Below are positions 28,802 through 40,844 of a DNA stretch of 64,000 nt, piece by piece (position 1 is the first letter of the stretch; every line of letters starts with the position of its first letter). The notes under the pieces were generated by a model, which was not told the origin of the DNA, did no database searches, and saw only the letters and a program-made list of their open reading frames with translations. A program made the translations under genes and the position numbers. Origin of the DNA: Microglena sp. YARC (Eukaryota; Chlorophyta; Chlorophyceae; Chlamydomonadales; Chlamydomonadaceae); assembly GCA_022414725.1 (NCBI GenBank), contig CM039463.1, positions 74,982,466 through 75,046,465 on the forward strand, in the 5' to 3' direction.

Positions 28802-31800
28802 TCACTCCTCATCCTCATCTCCATCCTCACATTCATCCTCTTCCTCATCTTCCTCATCACCAACAATCAGATTGCAGCATGAGCCAAATTCAGGCACAAC
28901 CACAAGGGAGGGGCATGAAGACAGGCTAACAATACGCAGACTAGAGCATTCCTTCAAAGCTGACACATCCACTAGGTTGTAGCACGCAGACAGGTTGATG
29001 GTATGCAGGTGAGGGCAAGAACCCAAAGCTGACACATCCACTAGGCTGTAGCACGCAGACAAGTTGATGGTATGCAGGTGAGGGCAAGAACCCAAAGCTG
29101 AAACATCCACCAAGTTGTTGCACAGATGCAGGTCGATGGTATGCAGATGAGGGCAAGAACCCAAACCTGACACATCCACCTGGTCGCACTCAGACAGATT
29201 GATGGTGTGCAGATTAGGGCAAGAACCCAAACCTGACACATCCACCAAGATGTCGCACAGATGCAGGTCGATGGTATGCAGATTAGGGCAAGAGGCCAAA
29301 GCTGACACATCCACTAGTGCCCTGCACATAGACAGGTTGATGTTATGCAGATGAGGGCAAGAACCCAAACCTGACACATCCATCAGGTTTTGGCACAAAT
29401 GCAAGCCGATGGTATGCAGATTAGGGCAGGAACCCAAAGCTGACACATCCATCAGCTGGCAGCACTCAGACAGGTTGATGGTATGCATATGAGGGCAAGA
29501 GCCAAAAGCTGACACATTCAACAGTCCGTCACACCGATGCAGGTTGATGGTATGCAGATTAGGGCAAGAACCCAAAGCTGACAAATCCACCAGTGACCTG
29601 CACCAAGACAAGTTGATGGTATGCAGATTAAGGCAGGAACCCAAATCTGACACATCTACCCGTTTTTCACACCTAGACAGGTCGATGGTGTGCAGATGAG
29701 GGCAAGAACCCAAAAATGACAAATCCACCAGATTGTGGCACAGACTCAAGTCTATGGTATGCAGATGAGGGCAAGAAACCAAAGCTGACACATCCACCAA
29801 GTTCCTGCACCCAGACAGGTTGATGGTATGCAGATGAGGGAAAGAACCCAAAGCTGACACATCCACTAGTAACCTGCACAAGACAGGTTGATGGTATGCA
29901 GATGAGGGCAGGAACCCAAAGCTGACACGTCTACCAGGTTGTAGCACCCAGACAGGTCAATGGTATGCAGATGACCGCAAGACCCCAAAGGCAACACATC
30001 TTCCAGCTGGTCGCATCGAGACAAATTGATGGTATACAGATTAGGGCAAGAACCCAAAGCTGACACATCCACCAGGTTGACGCACCCATACAAATTGATG
30101 GTATGCAGATTAGGGCAAGAGCTCAAAGCTGACACGTCTACCAGCTTGTTGCACCCAGACAGGTTGATGGTATGCAGATGAGGGCAAGAACCCAAAGCTG
30201 ACACATCCACTAGTGACCTGCACCAAGACAGGTTGGTGGTATGCAGATGAGGGCAAGAACCCAAAGCTGACACGTCTACCAGGTTGTCGCACCTAGACAG
30301 GTTGACGGTAAGCAGATTAGGGCAGAGTTGAAGGCATTTCAAATCCTCAAAAGAGCATCTTGGTAATTCTAGAGACTCTACTGAGTTTGGCAGTCCTTCA
30401 CACCGCCAATGAAGCAGGAAGCTCTCTGGCGCACCACGAACGACCACAGACTTCAGTTGTTGACACCGCACAAAGGGCTTTGATAGGTTGGTGCCAGCCT
30501 GTGTTGTAGGAGAGAAGCGTTGTTACTTTTTTTTCTTTTTACATGGGGCAACTAAAAAAGGACGTACCTGGGTAAACCTAGCCATGTGGGACCGAGGACA
30601 AAGGAACACAAATAACAAAATACCTTAAAAGTACAAATAGACCGCAGACATAAGCAAAGTTGATTATGGTGTTGGGGTGGTGTATGTGCATGGATGTGTG
30701 TACAGCTGAGATGAACGGAAGGCAATCCAAATGTGTTTGTGCGTGTATACAGCTGAGATGAACAGGAGACAAACCAATTAAACATGTGTGTGCGTGGATG
30801 TGTGCGTGTACAGCTGAGATGAAAGGAAGACAAACCAAGCGTGTGTGTGCGTGGATGTGCGTGTGTACAGCTGAGAAGAAAGGAAGACAAACCAAAGGTG
30901 TGTGTGCCTGGATGTGTGTCTACAACTGAGATGAACGGAAGACAAACCAAAAGGCACAAGTAACCTTGCATGCTGATATCTAGCTAAAATTTTGAGATGG
31001 ATTTTCACGGCAAATACCTGAATATCCAGAGAAACATGTATAACAAGTCTGTTTGAGAGGACATGTGGACAACCGTATCAGCTATGTCTTCTTAGTAGAG
31101 GCAGGCGTTAAACAAGGAGATAATATCTATCTCCCCGCTTGTATTTGGTGTTTTTATTGACCAATTGGAGAAGTTCTTTACCGATTACTGTGGTGAAGAG
31201 GAAGGAATCAGAATTGCTGACAACATTTGCAGAGTAACCTTGCATGCCGATGATCTAGCTATTGTGAGCGAGTCACCATCAGGCTGGAACAGATGGGTAT
31301 TCACTGCAACTACCTGAATACCCTGAAAAACATGTATGAACATATCATCTCAGATGAGATGATGGTTTATTTATATTTCATAATTAAATGAACATTGAGG
31401 CCGATTCGATCAGATCACAAGCACACATGTCCAAAAGGTAAATGTATAGATTATATGGCAGTGAGATCATAAATCTATCCTAGGAGAAGCTGTGGCCCGT
31501 CTGAGCTTCCAGGCCCTCCTGATAGGGTCCATGCACAAACAGCAGTATTGCAAGAGTCATGTTGCTTTTATCCAAGATATTAGCTTTGGTCACTAGAATC
31601 ATGGAATGAGGCAATGACATGAGAGATGCTAATAAGGATTGGGCCTTATCAGTTATCATAATGTACAGTTTCAGAATACCCGATGCTCATGGGTAACACT
31701 TTAGCAGCCCCAATCGCTAACCTTGAATTGTAACGCCAGGCGTTGCGTGTAGGCCTCCACTTCCCTGCGCAGACTCGAGCACACAAGCCTGCAGATATGT

Positions 31801-31907
31801 CGAGTCTTGGAGCACAGGAGATGGGCGTCTGCGTCGAGATTAGCGTCCCCCTCAAGAACCACCCTCAGAGCATCGCAGAGGGTGGCTTCCTCCTCGCCCT
31901 TGGACAT
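28802..31907 (-). CDS. F-box-like protein with about 21 regular 23-residue LRRs (one 1-base frameshift)
   Basis: Model: exon 1 31907-31722 (62 codons; donor AAG|GTTAGC), a 1.2-kb intron, exon 2 from 30498 (acceptor TCTCTCCTACAACACAG) to the stop at 28802. Both junctions are phase 0. Exon 1 is F-box-like (KTRHICRLVCSSLRREVEA). Exon 2 continues with an AGTNLSKPFVRCQQLKSV-type linker, then repeats of consensus LVDVSALGSCPHLHTINLSx C-type, 23 residues each, about seven before and fourteen after a frameshift. At about 29877 one C is missing relative to all other units (GCACAAGAC instead of GCACCAAGAC). Adding one base makes exon 2 exactly 566 codons with the stop. The C-terminus is an Asp/Glu tail, as in the 18966-14688 gene. 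Family knowledge suggests an E3-ligase substrate receptor; this is inference. A short alternative upstream exon at 30585-30568 (ATG, donor GTACGT) is also possible. Confidence 0.75.
30670..30955. repeat. Minisatellite of about 58 bp in the LRR-gene intron
   Basis: Four to five units of GTGTGTGCGTGGATGTGTG, TACAGCTGAGATGAA and GGAAGACAAACCAA, lying wholly within the 1.2-kb intron. Confidence 0.85.
31085..31315 (+). pseudogene. Dead LINE reverse-transcriptase fragment
   Basis: One frame reads VEAGVKQGDN and, after a frameshift, SPLVFGVFIDQLEKFF and later TLHADDLAIVSESPSG, which are RT motifs equivalent to GVKQGDPLSPLLFG and YADDLAIMAES in the full LINE, with H for Y. A piece around it is tandemly duplicated (30960-31050 resembles 31235-31345). 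It sits antisense in the LRR-gene intron and comes from a different, older LINE. Confidence 0.75.
31316..31650. other. No recognised feature
   Basis: AT-rich intergenic or intronic sequence downstream of the RT fragment; no open frame or repeat of note. Confidence 0.4.
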
Positions 31908-32153
31908 GGATATCTCCTGATTTAACGTCTGGCGTTGTAATTGGTTTATAAAGTCAGATTCGGCGAAGAGACCGCTGCAGCTGCTGCAACTGATGGCGTT
32001 CTGGCTGCTAATCCAGGGGCCGACAATGATCGAGGCTACTTAGAGGTTTGACGATCGAGAGACTTGGAAAGGAAGGCGGGGTGCGAAGTCGGCGTGAATT
32101 AAGGAAGGGGGTCCTCGGACAACACCGTGGGGGGAAGGGCCCGGGGAAGGGGG

Positions 32154-32849
32154 TTACGGGGGGCGGAAGGTGGTAGTAGAGGAGGGCGGAGTTGGGGCAT
32201 GAAAAGTAGCCGATTCGGAAGTACGACGGTGGCAGGTGATGCGATGAGCGGAGGAGACTGCATGAAGGTGAAGAGAGTAAAGGAAGCGGGCGTTAGTAGA
32301 TGGGTGGATTCCGAGAAAGGTAAGGGTAGGTAAGATGGAAGCAAAGATGGTGCCATAGGAGCAGAGGAGGAAGGGGTGGTGGTAGATAACGCGCCAGCCA
32401 GCAAGAGTGAGTTCCGATTGTAGTCTTGAGTGTTGGGCCTGCTTTCTGATAATAGTGGAGGGGTACAGGGTATCCCAAGTATAGGTGAGTTCAATTATGT
32501 GGAGTGTGTGAGATGCTTGTAGGGAAGCAAGTGTCGAAGGAGAGACAACATAGGAGAGTGAGGGGGCGTCGGTGGGGGAGAGGCCAGAAATGATAAAAAT
32601 GCCAGGGCGGAGCTTAGAGACGGGGGGTACAAGAGTAGGGACCAGAGCAGGTGCATGTAGCAGGTAGGTGGGGTTTAGGAAACGCCGAGGGGGAGGTGGT
32701 GTTGAGAGGAAGCGTCCACGAAGAAGCAACGATATGCATAACCACGATATATTGCGCACGCGCGATATATAATGTTTATTCCCGTTTTGGTCCATCGCGC
32801 CCCCAGGTGTGTTAATGTTTCCAGGTTCCCAAATGCTACACCTGGGCAT
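32154..32849 (-). pseudogene. C-terminal piece of a second non-LTR-type retroelement (endonuclease-like domain)
   Basis: An open frame of about 231 codons that begins inside the 53-bp repeat sequence, so its start is artificial. The part from about 32620 down contains PGIFIISGLSP, HIIELTYTWDT, KQAQHSRLQSELTLAGW, GTIFASILPTLTFLGI and LHLHAVSSAHRI. The pattern of a P-x-(I/L) strand, an E-L-T strand, K-x2-QH helix and GTI strand, ending LHxHAxxxxHxI, resembles the C-terminal restriction-like or PD-(D/E)XK region of RLE-bearing retroelements. That match is from memory of the pattern, not from a search. Pieces of the same element may lie at 42942-43341 and 48042-48433, separated by LTR insertions. 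Confidence 0.4.
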
Positions 32850-32927
32850 CGGGCGCCACGATAAGTCATGTTTCCACCTCCCCCAAAGCTACACCTGGGC
32901 ATCGGGTGCCACGATTTTAATGTTTCC
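32815..32927. repeat. 53-bp tandem repeat, part A (two units)
   Basis: Units read TGTTTCCACCTCCCCCAAAG, CTACACCTGGGCATCGGGTG and CCACGATTTTAA. The array is interrupted at 32927 by an LTR element and continues at 37274-37286 and 42116-42150, with a further array at 42780-42950. Confidence 0.85.
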
Positions 32928-33265
32928 TATCAGCTTGGATAACACTCCGGAGAGTGGACTTTGTGTGTGCAGCACGCCAATCTATAAATGCGGAGACGAG
33001 AATAAGTTACAAGCACAGGAGACCCATTAAGTGGCACCAGTGGAGGAAAGGGGGCGGTAGCCTGGAACCTGATCAGGGTACAGGCTAGACAGCGCGTGTC
33101 AGAAGAACCGATGACGCAGTCAACAGGACGTCGTCACAGTGTCATGAAGAATGACACAGTCTACGGGAAGCTGACATAGTACTGTCAGGACCGATAGTTC
33201 TAAGGGAGTACATAAGGAGTCACCAAGACATAAAACAAGCGAGAGCACCGCTATTCATGCTGATA
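32928..33265. repeat. Left LTR of element A
   Basis: 338 bp, starts TATCAGCTTGG and ends CATGCTGATA. Differs from the right LTR at two seen positions (GTGGCACC/GGGGCACC and GCGCGTG/GCGCTTG). Confidence 0.9.
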
Positions 33266-36200
33266 CTCCACCTATGACGCAGGTGACATACAATACTAGT
33301 ACTCCACCTATGGCACTGGGGACATAGAACCATAACTTGGTAGCAAACAAAAATTATTAAGGAACGGCGGAAAAACAGGAAACCAGAAGAAAGCCTTGTC
33401 TAAAATAAAAGGATGAGAAAGGATGAACCAAAAACCACTGTAGTACTCCGAAAATGTAGCAGCAAAAAACTTGGGTCATACCGAGCTGAGCTGAGACCAA
33501 AATGGAAATGTAACCATCCATGGTAAGCGCAAAAAATACTATTCATCCAGAATAGTAGGCACCAAACCAGAAAATCACAGGGAGTCCAAACAGAAATCAA
33601 TCCTAATACCAAAGGAAGGGGAACAACGGTGACTGAAAGAACCGAGAACTTAACCTAAAGAGAAGACTGAAAAATTCGTATATCAAAGTTGGGGAACAAC
33701 GGTATAGAAAACCCGATCCGGGAATAGGAACCTAACGCCAATCAATGATAACCAAAGAGACGGATTGAAATATCGTGTGAGCGCAGCTCACGAGAGAATC
33801 AAAGCCTAAAGGACGCAGACAAGAGGACACTAAAGACTACGATGGAAAAAAAAGTCGATGGAAAAATCCACTACCTTAAAAACTATTCTTAGCATAGAAT
33901 TCATGACTAGGTTGGGATGAAAAAACCATGATGAACTGGTTTCTTACCCAAAGATGGAAGTAAGAAGATTTATGAAAGTTAATTATCATAAATCCCCAGT
34001 TACGGCACTAACTAAAACATTCTAGGAGGTGGGTATCGCACCGCAAAGAACTCATGCACTCAAGACAAACCAAGCGCCTAACTAAAGCAAACCAAACTTG
34101 CAGCAACTGAAAAAATCCAAAGGATGCGAAGTTAAAATTTTCAAGAAACTTGTAACCAACAAAGGAAACACAGTTCAATGAACAATAGAAGGGTAGATGT
34201 ACACCCATAGTACATAAAACCTATTGTCCACCTGAAAAATAGTAAAACGCATAAAAAGGACTTCAAAGAATTTACTGCAAAGGATGGACTGAAAGGGCGC
34301 TTGAAATACACTCGGAAAACAAGAAAGAGGTGAGCGGCGGTACATCTGCAAGTACAACTGCAAGATTACCCAGCCCACCAATTCACAGTAAAAATCCGAA
34401 GGGAAACAACTACTACACTCCACAAAAAGTTCCGATCACATGAGGGGCTGGTGATCTAAAAACAGTGTGGAGTAAAAAGAAATAGCTAATCTATGATGAG
34501 CTCCACCGAACGAACCATCTGCCTATGGAATTAAGAGTCAGAAACCATCAAGACGCTATAACGGTGGTCTGAATTAAGTACCACCTTCCACCAAAACCAA
34601 GAAAGACAGCTGAAAGGAAGCTGCCTAAACAAAGCGTCGTAACGCTCCACCAATCTAGACTACCCTATAAGTCAGTCTAGGAGGTGCTGAGGAATAGGCA
34701 CTCACACATAGGGCCATGTTAACCTACGTATGAGAACCAGCAGCACCTAAAACAATGAATCCTGGGTTGACTGTAACACCCCAGCCATACGCAGTATCAA
34801 GCTAGACCAGTGTTCAAGATCATCACTTACCCATTCGGCAACGGCTACATCATCACATGGGCTTGACCCGAGTAATCCACCAGGGACGACAGAAGGCGTC
34901 GGAATTATCGACACCCGCGAGCCATCCGAGGTGGTCGGAGGTTGGCGACTATTAGTCAATGGACCTGATCCAGGTACCACTATGATCGAAGGCTGTCTAA
35001 ATCCTAAAGCTTCACCGCTAAAACGTGGCACAGAGGAGGGCCTGGCGACCCCCTGAGATTCGGCTAAGATTATAGTTGGATATCCAACTCCCCCCCGCCC
35101 TAAAACTTCACACACAATACAGCAAGATCAGGCCCTGGTCTAGAATGCAACAATGATACATCCAGCCAGGCCAGCCAACAACAATTGGGGTTGTTAAAGG
35201 GCGTAGGGAATTACCGGTAACACATAACATATCACCGTTTGATGACAGGAGGGATGCAAGCGGGCACGGGGACCCATACTAAAGGGAGAACCCAGGAAGA
35301 CAGTTTAGAACTAAACTGGAGATAGAGAGTACATCAGTACTCACTACTAACTGGCGCAACATTGGAAACCCAAATATAATAACCCTTACTCACCAGGGAA
35401 TACCCAACCAGTCTACCAAATAATGCCTTTCTAACTAGCTTGTTGCGTGACTGCCCAATACTAAGATTACATAGCAAGGGCAACCAAACAAACGCAACAA
35501 CGACACATCAGGTGCAACCCCAAAGAAAAGTTCCGAAGGAGTCTTGTCTCCCTAGATGAACACGCGATTGCAAAGATAACACACTAGCACCATGCTGAGC
35601 AGTGTCATCATCAACAACTCATGCATGCCCCAACTAATCGAGATCAACCATGCCTCTATACCACTTAACTAAAAATTCCTAAGCCCTATCAGAACTCAAA
35701 CACTTGAACCCAAACTCACGTAGCTAAGGCATACACCTAAGGGGGGAACCAGGGGCACGGGAAGACAAAGTAGTAACCTCTGACGAACCACGGAACGCAC
35801 CCAGGGGTCACAAGGAGCCTAAGAGAGAAAAATATCCACCAAGATATCATGCCAAAGATCCTCCACGGCCGCTGGACTAGGGCCAGGACGGCGTCCACTG
35901 CGGCCTATAGCATGGGCGAAGTCCGGCGGTGCGAGACCTGGGATCACAGAAGGTGGGGAAGCGTTAGGTCGAAGTCGAGATTTGAGGTATGGGAAAAAAG
36001 GAGACGAGAATGACAGCAAGTCGCACCTGGTGCAGAAAATCGCACCAATGGCAGAAAATCGCAAATCGCAAGGGCAGAATTCGAACATTTATCGCTAGGA
36101 TGCGAAGAGCAGAGCCGAGGCATGGAAAGGTCCTAATATCCCGCCGTCGATGATCAGTCAATCTCAAGTCCCCCCCTCTATCGCTCGACTCACCCGGTTG

Positions 36201-36930
36201 GGGGGTAGAGGGAGCAGCACCCGTAGTGGTGCTGACCATACCCCCCTGCTTCCTACCACCTCCAGAATCTCCAGGTCCAGACGCGTAGGTCGTCCTCCTC
36301 TGGCGAACCCTACAGCAGTGCCGGCGATCCGCCAGTTTGATCGAAAAATTTCTCCAGAAGGTAGCACAGAGCCACTAGAGCGCAAGCTCATGCCAGGAGC
36401 CGACCGTCGGCTGGGCAGAGCAAAGGGGGCAAAGACGACGTAGACATCAGCAGGGAGCTTGGTCGGCTTGGCAACCTCCGGTATGCAGGCAGAGCCTCAA
36501 ACACCGGAGAAAGGTTAGCGACGTCAAGGACGCGAGCAGACGAAGACGGGGTATCTCCACCGATGTCCAGGCTAGTCGCCGACTTGAGTCTGCACGTCAC
36601 AGTCATCTACGACAGACGGGAGGAGGCGACAGACGGCAGGGGAGGAAAAAGAAGAGAAGATGGAGGAATGACCGGGGGGGTTACTTCCACGATGGCGGAA
36701 GGACTCTCATGACCGCTAGCAGAGGCAGCTGGTGCACAAACGTCTAGCCAATCATCAAGAGGAGCCGTTCCTCCGTTGGAAGGATTGGTCGCAGCCATCG
36801 CTGAGAATGATACTGCGCATCCCGCGCGTCCAGGAAAGACCATCCATGTCATGGAGTTTCTCAAAATGGCGGGAGGTCCTCGCGGAAGTTGCATCGCAAA
36901 GCAGTGGTAGTAAATAAAGGCCGTATAACC

Positions 36931-37268
36931 TATCAGCTTGGATAACACTCCGGAGAGTGGACTTTGTGTGTGCAGCACGCCAATCTATAAATGCGGAGAC
37001 GAGAATAAGTTACAAGCACAGGAGACCCATTAAGGGGCACCAGTGGAGGAAAGGGGGCGGTAGCCTGGAACCTGATCAGGGTACAGGCTAGACAGCGCTT
37101 GTCAGAAGAACCGATGACGCAGTCAACAGGACGTCGTCACAGTGTCATGAAGAATGACACAGTCTACGGGAAGCTGACATAGTACTGTCAGGACCGATAG
37201 TTCTAAGGGAGTACATAAGGAGTCACCAAGACATAAAACAAGCGAGAGCACCGCTATTCATGCTGATA
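36931..37268. repeat. Right LTR of element A
   Basis: 338 bp, followed directly by the TTTCC target duplication. Confidence 0.9.
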
Positions 37269-37291
37269 TTTCCAACTTCCCACATGCTACA

Positions 37292-38257
37292 TGTAACACT
37301 GATGATTTGGTTGCTAAGGTGCGCGCTTTAGAGTAACCTACAATACAACAGTAACACACTGACTGATAAGCAGACGAGTATGGTATTGCTACACTCTGAC
37401 TAACACAGGTGTACTTCTCTTACTTTCTACACGAGTGAACCAGACTGGTCTGCGACACTGGTGACTAATCCCACGTAGGTAGGAAAGATAGACACGGGGC
37501 TTAGATCCGTACTTCTCAAGGGGGAGGGTGGGCCCCGGGGAGGGTGCCGTACGTCGACGAGTAACACGGAATCCGTGCCTGCGGCAGGAAAGACAGCCGA
37601 GCGCTATTACTTGCTCGTACTGCTTAGGGGGACTTTACTAATTCCGTCTATGACAGGACAGAGAGAAACGGCGCTAATACTCGTAACTTTCCAGGGGGAA
37701 TTAATCTAATTCCGAGCCTAAGTGCGGGATCAGGAAATAGCCCACTAAGGAACGTACTTCGCAGAGTGTCTAGGATATCTAGGGTAACCAGGGGCTTGGG
37801 GGCCGGGACAAGGATATGTCGCTGTTGCCGGGCTGGGGTCTTCAGGGTCTTGGCAAGTCAGGGTCTTGGGTCGCGACAGGGGTATGTCCGACAGGGCGAT
37901 GCGGGACTCAAGGGCAAACTCACGTAGAGAGGAGACGGGACAGGGACTTGGCACAGGGATGACTTCAGGTTGACTCAGCGTTACAAAGCGTGAATCAAGA
38001 CATAAGTAAAGAACAGAGTTGCGGGTTATCAATTTATAGGCCTCAGCAGGGCGGCGAAACTAGGTTACATCAAACATGGCTTGGCCCTTCAATTGGCGGC
38101 GAAACTAGATCTCAGATCGGGACCTTGGACGGACCCCTACAAATGCGACGGAACCTTCGACAAGTCCGCGCCCTAATTACTACTCGAATCTCTCATATCT
38201 GACTGTACTGCGCTACGTGCGCGTATCTTTGTGTCACACCCGAATCGTGGTGTAACA
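37292..38257 (-). repeat. 3' LTR of element B
   Basis: 966 bp. On the minus strand it starts TGTTACACCACGATTCGG and ends CAGTGTTACA. Confidence 0.92.
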
Positions 38258-38879
38258 CTCACCCCCACTACCTCAAGCAAATGATGCCCTCATCATTAGA
38301 ACTGAACCCTAGGACTATGCTACTAGGTGAAAAAACAAAACATATTACATTAATCTAGGCTTGGATCTTGGACTTGAAATCTTGGACTCGGACTTGGATC
38401 TTGGAAACTTGGACTTCTTACTACTTATATACTATGTACCGTAAAGTGCAGGTTCTTGTATCAGGGTCCTATGTTACTACAACCGTTCTATTTAGTCCAA
38501 AAAAATATTCCTCGGGGGGCACGGGTGAGTACCAAAAAAACTAAATAGAATGTAGTCCACATCAAGGCGCACGCCTGGGGCGTGAGCTGGTGCCAGGTAG
38601 GCGGTGAGGTCGCTAGTGGCTGTTACCATCAGTGTCCTCGTAGTCCTCGCCCTGCTGGTTGTTGAGCAAGGGCAGGAGGGGGGACTCATTGTCCATGGGC
38701 TCTTCAGTAACCCTGGTGTAGGGCCCTGGTGGCACAAAGTGTCCGGGTGTGCAGTGCGGCAAGCATTGTATCAAGACTGGAGCTTGAGCTGCAAGTGTGG
38801 GTCTAAGACAACTCATGGCTCGTATCAAATTTTTTTTTCCAGGGTCTAGACGTCTCTAGTTCCATTTTTTTTCTTCTTT

Positions 38880-39600
38880 TTCTTCTAGGTAAATCATGTG
38901 TTCGAGGGCCAGATCCCGGTGGTGCCAGGTCTGCCTCGGGTCTTGGGTCTTGGGTCGTGGGTCTTGGGTTCTAGGTTTCATGTTGTTCGATGGCCAGATC
39001 CCGGTGGAGCCAGGTCTGCCCTCGGGGTCTTGGGGTCTTGGGTCTTGGGTCTTGGGTCTTGGGTTCTAGGTTTCATGTTGTTAGATGGCCAGATCTCGGT
39101 GGTTGCCAGGTCTGCCTCGGGGTCTTGGTCTTGGGTCGTGGGTCTTGGGTTCTAGGTTTCATGTTGTTCGATGGCCAGATCCCGGTGGTGCCAGGTCTGC
39201 CTCGGGTCTTGGTCTTGGGTCTTGGGTCTTCGGTCTTGGGTCTTGGGTTCTAGGTTCATGTTGTTCGATGGCCAGATCCCGGTGGTGCCAGGTCTGCCTC
39301 GGGGTCTTGGGTCTTGGGTCTTGGGTTCTAGGTTTCATGTTGTTCGATGGCCAGATACCGGTGGTGCCAGGTCTGCCTCGGGGTCTTGGTTTTTCTTGGT
39401 GACTTGTTACACCTCAGGGTTTTGGTATACCCTAGGACTGATGGCTTGGACTCGTTACACCTTAGGGACTTTGTACACCCTAGGACTGATGGCTTGCGAC
39501 TAGTTACACCTCAGGGTTTTGGTATACCCTAGGACTGATGGCTTGGACTGGTTACACCTTAGGGACTTTGTACACCCCACTACCCTAGGACTGATGGCTT
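38880..39600. repeat. Two tandem arrays inside element B
   Basis: 38900-39400 has about six units of roughly 85-95 bp with GATGGCCAGATCCCGGTGG, TGCCAGGTCTGCCTCGG and runs of GGGTCTT. 39405-39600 has four units of about 50-60 bp with TACCCTAGGACTGATGGCTT and GTTACACCT(C/T)AGGG. They occupy the place where pol would be. Confidence 0.85.
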
Positions 39601-39911
39601 GGAACGCACAACTGGATATTTCGGGAGATGGGTCAAGGGACAGAAGTGTGTAGTACGTTTTTTCTACCTTTGCGGATAGACAAAACGGACACAATACCCG
39701 CTTTTTCCAACTCTGCCCTTGAGGATACAACGTAGTGGATGGTTGTTTTGTTCCTTATGCTGCCCTTGAGGATGGAATATTGGTGATATTGTACCTTTCT
39801 TGGCTCGAGGATAGAACGTAGTGGATGGTTCTTTTGTTCCTTTATCCGGACGTCATGTACATGACCGAGACGGCAGTTTCAGATTTCACTACCAAATGCG
39901 TGCCGGGGAGA

Positions 39912-40367
39912 TTACTTCCTGTTGTACCTCCCATAGCCCCATCGGCGGTTTTGGGCCTCCCTATATGGGCACTCTTGAGTCCAATGTCCAAGCTCTCGGC
40001 AACGGAAACACCCGTCATTGGCACGCAAGTATTCCCTGCCCTCCGGGGTCAAAGGAGGAAGGGTCGTGCCATGCCCGTTCCTGTCTCCCTGCCTAGTTGA
40101 GCTTGGGAAGTACCCTTGTCGAATTGGGCTTGGGTTTTGTCCCCGCCTACTCGCATTTGGGTGTTGCCTCAATTGCTCGTGCATCTCTTGACCAACTTCT
40201 TCTCTCACGGCTTGGATGATCTGGAACATCTGATGCGGATCCAAGTGAAAAAATTGTTGATGCGGAGGTTGTTGAGGTTGATGCGCATCATCCTCCATGT
40301 TATCCATGGTGACATCCTTTTGCCGGGGTTGGATGTCTAGAATCAATTGCTCCCTCAGGGCTTGCAT
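39912..40367 (-). CDS. gag-like protein with CCHC zinc knuckle
   Basis: 151 codons from a true ATG at 40367. A central Gln/His/Pro-rich stretch is followed by a helical EEVGQEMHEQLRQH segment. Near the C-terminus, LTPEGREYLRANDGCFRCRE runs into a C-x2-C-x4-H-x4-C knuckle (CFRCRELGHWTQEC) that binds retroelement RNA in the nucleocapsid. After the knuckle come only basic/aromatic residues and a stop. A complete gag would have a longer capsid part, so this is a nucleocapsid-proximal remnant or a reduced gag. The knuckle class fits Ty3/gypsy elements. Confidence 0.8.
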   Translation of the reverse strand: MQALREQLILDIQPRQKDVTMDNMEDDAHQPQQPPHQQFFHLDPHQMFQIIQAVREEVGQEMHEQLRQHPNASRRGQNPSPIRQGYFPSSTRQGDRNGHGTTLPPLTPEGREYLRANDGCFRCRELGHWTQECPYREAQNRRWGYGRYNRK

Positions 40368-40844
40368 GATTTAGGTTAGTTGGACTGGGTCTATGTGGGG
40401 GAAGTTCTGGAGTAGTTGACCGTTTCGGACAAGTGGCGCTTGGTCAGGTGTTTGCCCCACTTGCGGACATTGCTTAGCATTCACGTCTTTCATGCTCACG
40501 TCTTTCATGCTGAATCACAGGGGGTGTAGAGACGAAGAGCGGAGGGGAGAGTAACGTTTACCAAGGCTGGTAAACTTGTAGCCCTAGCTCGGCTTGTAGT
40601 CCAAGGGCTCTAGCTAATTCCTTCATATTTTCTATTTTAATGATATCTAGCTCCATGCGTCTTTGAAGGCCATGAGACTTGGTTGGGGGCTTGGCCTAGG
40701 CGAGAGGGCTGCGCGCTACCGGCATGTGGCCAGAGAGGATGTCTAGCACTTCCGTATATTCTCCCGTGGACTGGCTGGCGAGCGCAGGCGTAGACTACGC
40801 CGCATGGTAAGCGCCGCGAAGTAAGTGACTGGTAGTCAGAGGGG

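Larger units (their letters stand above)
32923..37273. mobile_element. LTR retrotransposon A (TATCAGC...GCTGATA ends), no pol
   Basis: Direct terminal repeats at 32928-33265 and 36931-37268 are both 338 bp, with two mismatches seen. They start TATCAGC and end GCTGATA rather than TG...CA. A perfect 5-bp target duplication TTTCC lies at 32923-32927 and 37269-37273. The 3.67-kb interior has no recognisable gag, protease, RT or integrase. It has scattered short frames, for example a Ser/Pro-rich minus-strand frame at 36607-36796 (MAATNPSNGG...). Inside the left LTR, AGGTGGAG on the minus strand could be a polypurine tract, while CCAATCTATAAATG in the LTR reads as a plus-strand promoter, so orientation is unresolved. 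Confidence 0.85.

Noticed and set aside
33400..35115. Degraded pol gene in element A
   Set aside because: The minus-strand frames here are short and hydrophobic or Ser/Pro-rich, with no YxDD, HHCC or DTG/DSG motif that I could find.
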